Assembly: GCF_003219795.1 (NCBI RefSeq) | Contig: NZ_QJVC01000004.1 | Coordinates: 186,001 to 250,000, forward strand | Origin: Arthrobacter psychrolactophilus | GTDB taxonomy: Bacteria; Actinomycetota; Actinomycetes; Actinomycetales; Micrococcaceae | Length of the DNA stretch: 64,000 nucleotides | Reading direction: 5' to 3' | Shown: piece by piece, positions 61,570-64,000 of the stretch | Numbering within the stretch: position 1 is the stretch's first letter | Layout of the letters: each line of letters opens with the position of its first letter | Notes under the pieces: model-generated | The model's input: only the letters and a program-made list of their open reading frames with translations | Databases searched by the model: none | Told to the model about the DNA's origin: nothing | Made by a program: the position numbers and the translations under genes

Positions 61570-62031
61570 CTCTCAAGACTACTTTGATTAGGCACGGCAG
61601 CCGTAAATGATGTCGACCGAATCTCGCTAGCCGCGTCCCAAGCGTCAGCTCAGCCTCGACCGCCACTTAATATGGGAGACATGAAGGCAGTCGGCGAGCA
61701 CGCGAAGGTTTCCTTGGACCTCTCCCAGGCCTGTTCCCTCGTGTCGCCGGAACTCACCTCATAATTTCCGCGGAAGGCTCCGAGCGAACGGGACGATGCC
61801 GCGGAGTTACGCCATCGTCTATTTTCCCTAAGAAAATAGCTCGCACGCTATTCACAGGAAATCCTAAGAAATAGTCGAAATGATCTTGCAGGCACTTATT
61901 CCATTTGATAGCTTAACCAATGGGGCTGCCGTGACTTTGACTCAGCAGGACTTTCCAGCAATAGCGGGCGCGATTGACGCCTGATCTCATCACGGATCAT
62001 TCTTATATTTTCTTCAGGGGGAAATACTCAT
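61570..62031. other. Divergent intergenic region between purD and the secreted protease
   Basis: A 462-base gap. A small hairpin CTATTTTC-CCTAA-GAAAATAG lies at 61819-61839, and CCTAAGAAA(A)TAG recurs at 61863-61874, so there is a near-direct repeat. An AT-rich stretch 61980-62015 precedes the protease ribosome site. No gene is supported; a 27-codon frame at 61681 has a weak site and no match to anything I know. Confidence 0.5.
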
Positions 62032-64000
62032 ATGCGAGCATCTAAGCGCGCCTTCTTCAAGCGCGGCGGTGCGGCCTGCGCCGCGGCGGCGGTCTTGCTA
62101 GGCGGCACCTTTGCCGCCAGCGCCGCCACCGCGGCGCCTACGACCGACACCACTCCTTCATCGATTGCCACGACAGTCGGCACGCCTTCAGCAACCGAAA
62201 CGGCCCTGCCGTCCGGTTTGGCTAAAGCCACCGAGCAGGATCTGGGCAAGACCGTTGAGGAATTCAACGCCGATGCTGAAGTAGCCGCCAAGGCTGCAGA
62301 GGTTCAAGCCGCAGTAGCAACGACCGATCCCGCCGCAGTCGTCTCCGTCAAGGGCGACACCATCAAGGTCACTACGACAGCTCCCGAAGCGGCCAAAGCC
62401 GCCGCCGGGACCAGCAAGGTCGTCGTAACGAAGGTCCAGGCTGCACCGCTAAGCGTCGCTAAGGGTGCGGCAAGTGTTGATTCCTTGTTCGCCGCTTACA
62501 CGGCAGAATTCGGCGTAACCGAGCTGCAGGCCATCATGGTCGATGCCGACGGTAATTACGTCATCCGGACAGGCAAGGCCGCCACCAGCAGCTCGGCCTC
62601 CCCAGCACGTTTCTACAGTGCACCCGCCACGAAGTCAGTCGCCGATTTCGCGGCGACGTTCACCAACGTCGCCGTTGAGACGGCAGCCGGAGCAGCCAAG
62701 GCCTTCGCGACAGACGTCACGAATGGTCAGGGCTATGTTTCTCAGCAGGGCGACTACCTCTTCTCCTGCTCCATCGGTTGGAATGGCTTTAACGCCGCCG
62801 GTGACCCCGCCGTCATTTCGGCAGGCCACTGCACCAACGATGGCGCCGCCACCAACACTGCCTTGACCGACCCAACTAAGGAACCTGCCGTTGGTGGCGC
62901 AGGTTATGTTCCGACAGTTGCACTGGGCACCTTCGGTGTCTCACAGTTCGGCGGAGCCAACAACTCCCCCGCCACCGCACCATCGGGCTGGGACGGCAAC
63001 CCCGATAATGTGAATAACATTGGTACGGATGTCTCCGTCATTGATGGCATCAATCCAGACTTGAACCAGCTTGCCAAGGTGACCGACTGGACCACTCCGG
63101 CGGTACCGAAGGAATCCGGTCCCGTTGTGAAGGGTGTTTCTAACGCCATTGTCGGCGCAGACATCTGCAAGTCCGGGCGCACCACAGGTTGGAGCTGCGG
63201 CACAGTGAGCAGAGTCGGTGTGTTCTTGGTCAATGGCATCAACCAAGCCAGCGATCCAGAAGATGTTCGAGCCGTGCGCGGCTTCGAATCCACGTCTCTC
63301 ACCGCCGACCACGGTGACTCCGGTGGTGCCATTATTTCCGGCTCACTGGCAGTTGGTATGCTCAGCGCCGGCGGTGGCGGCTACACGTATGGTGTCGGCC
63401 TCACCGATGCACTGGCCCACACCGCTGGCTACACCATCAAGATCGCACTGTCGGCACCCAAGGTCACCACTACGGCCCCGGTTCACCGCCAGGATCTCGT
63501 CAGCGGTACCGTTGTCGACGCACCTGAGGGAACCACCGTGACCGTCACCCTCGATGGCAAGACCACCGAAGTTGCCGTTGATGGCGACAAGTGGAGCGTC
63601 GAAGCGCCCAACAGCGTCGGCACCTTCCCCATCACCGTGCAGGCCAAGAATGGCTTCAGCACCTCGGCAACCACGACGGCGTCCGTCGAGGTTGCCAAGG
63701 AGACCCTGGCGGCTCCGGCCATCTCGACTCCTGCCAACAATGCCACGGTCACCGCACCTGTCACGGTTATTTCCGGAACAGGCACGGCAGGCGCTGCAGT
63801 TGAGCTCAGCGGCGACGTCACGGGAACCGTAACGGTTGGCGCAGACGGCAAGTGGTCCTTCACCGTAGCGCCGGCCTTGGCTGATGGCGACTACACGGTC
63901 ACCGCAAAGCAGACCAAGTCCGACTGGAACGCTTCTCCGAGCGTCACGAACAAGTTCGTGGTGGCAGTGCCGGAACCAACGACTCCTCCGGCTACCCCGT
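62032..64000 (+). CDS. Secreted S1-family serine protease with pro-region and Ig-like domains (3' truncated)
   Basis: The frame is open to the window end, 656 codons. AGGGGGAAA lies upstream of the ATG. Residues 1-37 are a signal peptide (basic start, then an Ala-rich core). A pro-region of about 190 residues follows, resembling alpha-lytic/streptogrisin pro-domains, with VDSLFAAYTAEFGVTELQAI. The protease domain carries His266 (SAGHC), Asp333 (GTDVSVID) and Ser430 (DHGDSGGA). From about residue 480 there are two Ig-like modules (first with SGTVVDAPEGTTVTVTLDGK, second with ISGTGTAGAAVELSGDV). The protein is probably surface-bound or wall-associated by its missing end. Confidence 0.93.
   Translation, partial: MRASKRAFFKRGGAACAAAAVLLGGTFAASAATAAPTTDTTPSSIATTVGTPSATETALPSGLAKATEQDLGKTVEEFNADAEVAAKAAEVQAAVATTDPAAVVSVKGDTIKVTTTAPEAAKAAAGTSKVVVTKVQAAPLSVAKGAASVDSLFAAYTAEFGVTELQAIMVDADGNYVIRTGKAATSSSASPARFYSAPATKSVADFAATFTNVAVETAAGAAKAFATDVTNGQGYVSQQGDYLFSCSIGWNGFNAAGDPAVISAGHCTNDGAATNTALTDPTKEPAVGGAGYVPTVALGTFGVSQFGGANNSPATAPSGWDGNPDNVNNIGTDVSVIDGINPDLNQLAKVTDWTTPAVPKESGPVVKGVSNAIVGADICKSGRTTGWSCGTVSRVGVFLVNGINQASDPEDVRAVRGFESTSLTADHGDSGGAIISGSLAVGMLSAGGGGYTYGVGLTDALAHTAGYTIKIALSAPKVTTTAPVHRQDLVSGTVVDAPEGTTVTVTLDGKTTEVAVDGDKWSVEAPNSVGTFPITVQAKNGFSTSATTTASVEVAKETLAAPAISTPANNATVTAPVTVISGTGTAGAAVELSGDVTGTVTVGADGKWSFTVAPALADGDYTVTAKQTKSDWNASPSVTNKFVVAVPEPTTPPATP

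Noticed and set aside
60650-61591. Open frame of 313 codons opposite purD
   Set aside because: Antisense shadow of purD; Ser/Thr/Ala-rich without a recognisable fold.
61681-61764. 27-codon frame in the purD-protease gap
   Set aside because: GGGAG lies only two bases before the ATG and the peptide has no known features; could be chance.

Overview
The window looks like chromosomal DNA from a high-GC Gram-positive bacterium (Actinomycetota), most probably an Arthrobacter-like member of the Micrococcaceae. This is inferred from the protein families and the gene order, not from a marker gene. GTG and TTG starts and ATGA overlaps are common. About 50 genes are supported. I see no insertion sequence, prophage, CRISPR array or rRNA, and one tRNA gene (Pro, anticodon CGG). 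From about 20 kb to 55 kb the gene set (topA, a DUF1998-type helicase, a Tad pilus cluster, acs, a CoA-pyrophosphatase Nudix gene, nth, marP, crp, ridA, a class A PBP and a metallophosphoesterase) recalls the Mycobacterium tuberculosis Rv3646c-Rv3683 neighbourhood as I remember it. The block therefore appears to be old and vertically inherited, with lineage-specific insertions.

Layout. 0-6 kb is a plant-polysaccharide or oligosaccharide island: the end of a GH42 beta-galactosidase, a sugar ABC importer (binding protein, two permeases, DUF624 protein) and a GH43 glycosidase. 6-12 kb holds gdhA, an ArsR-type regulator with a long Ala/Pro tail, acuC and a TrkH/TrkA potassium uptake pair. 12-17 kb holds two O6-alkylguanine-DNA alkyltransferase genes flanking a small sigma factor, then proC, a TIM-barrel isomerase-like gene and ppx. 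17-24 kb holds a large secreted GH20 hexosaminidase, topA and a methyltransferase. 25-30 kb holds a stand-alone PheS-like protein fused to an FDX-ACB-like domain, trhO, a GNAT gene and a MrfA/YprA-like helicase. 30-36 kb is a seven-gene Tad pilus operon.

36-41 kb holds a family A DNA polymerase paralogue, a Nudix gene, nth and a membrane protein. 41-47.5 kb holds acs and a second sugar ABC operon ending in its own DeoR-type repressor. 47.7-55.2 kb holds aroQ, marP, crp, the RidA operon, a class A penicillin-binding protein and a metallophosphoesterase. 55-59 kb holds tRNA-Pro, yjdM, and a multi-membrane DUF6541-like protein overlapping an XRE-TPR regulator. 59-64 kb holds purC, purD and the start of a secreted S1-family protease that runs off the window.

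How the genes work together. The two ABC importers, the GH42/GH43/GH20 glycosidases, Crp and Crp-like sites near 20.13 kb and 43.29 kb suggest scavenging of polysaccharides under cAMP-Crp control. AcuC and Acs form a possible acetylation-controlled acetate activation pair. Nth, the two alkyltransferases, the helicase and the extra polymerase give a strong DNA-repair flavour. The observations I would follow first are the alkyltransferase-sigma-alkyltransferase unit, the PheS-like stand-alone protein, and the polymerase paralogue that seems to lack exonuclease motifs. Several long near-perfect palindromes lie in intergenic gaps.
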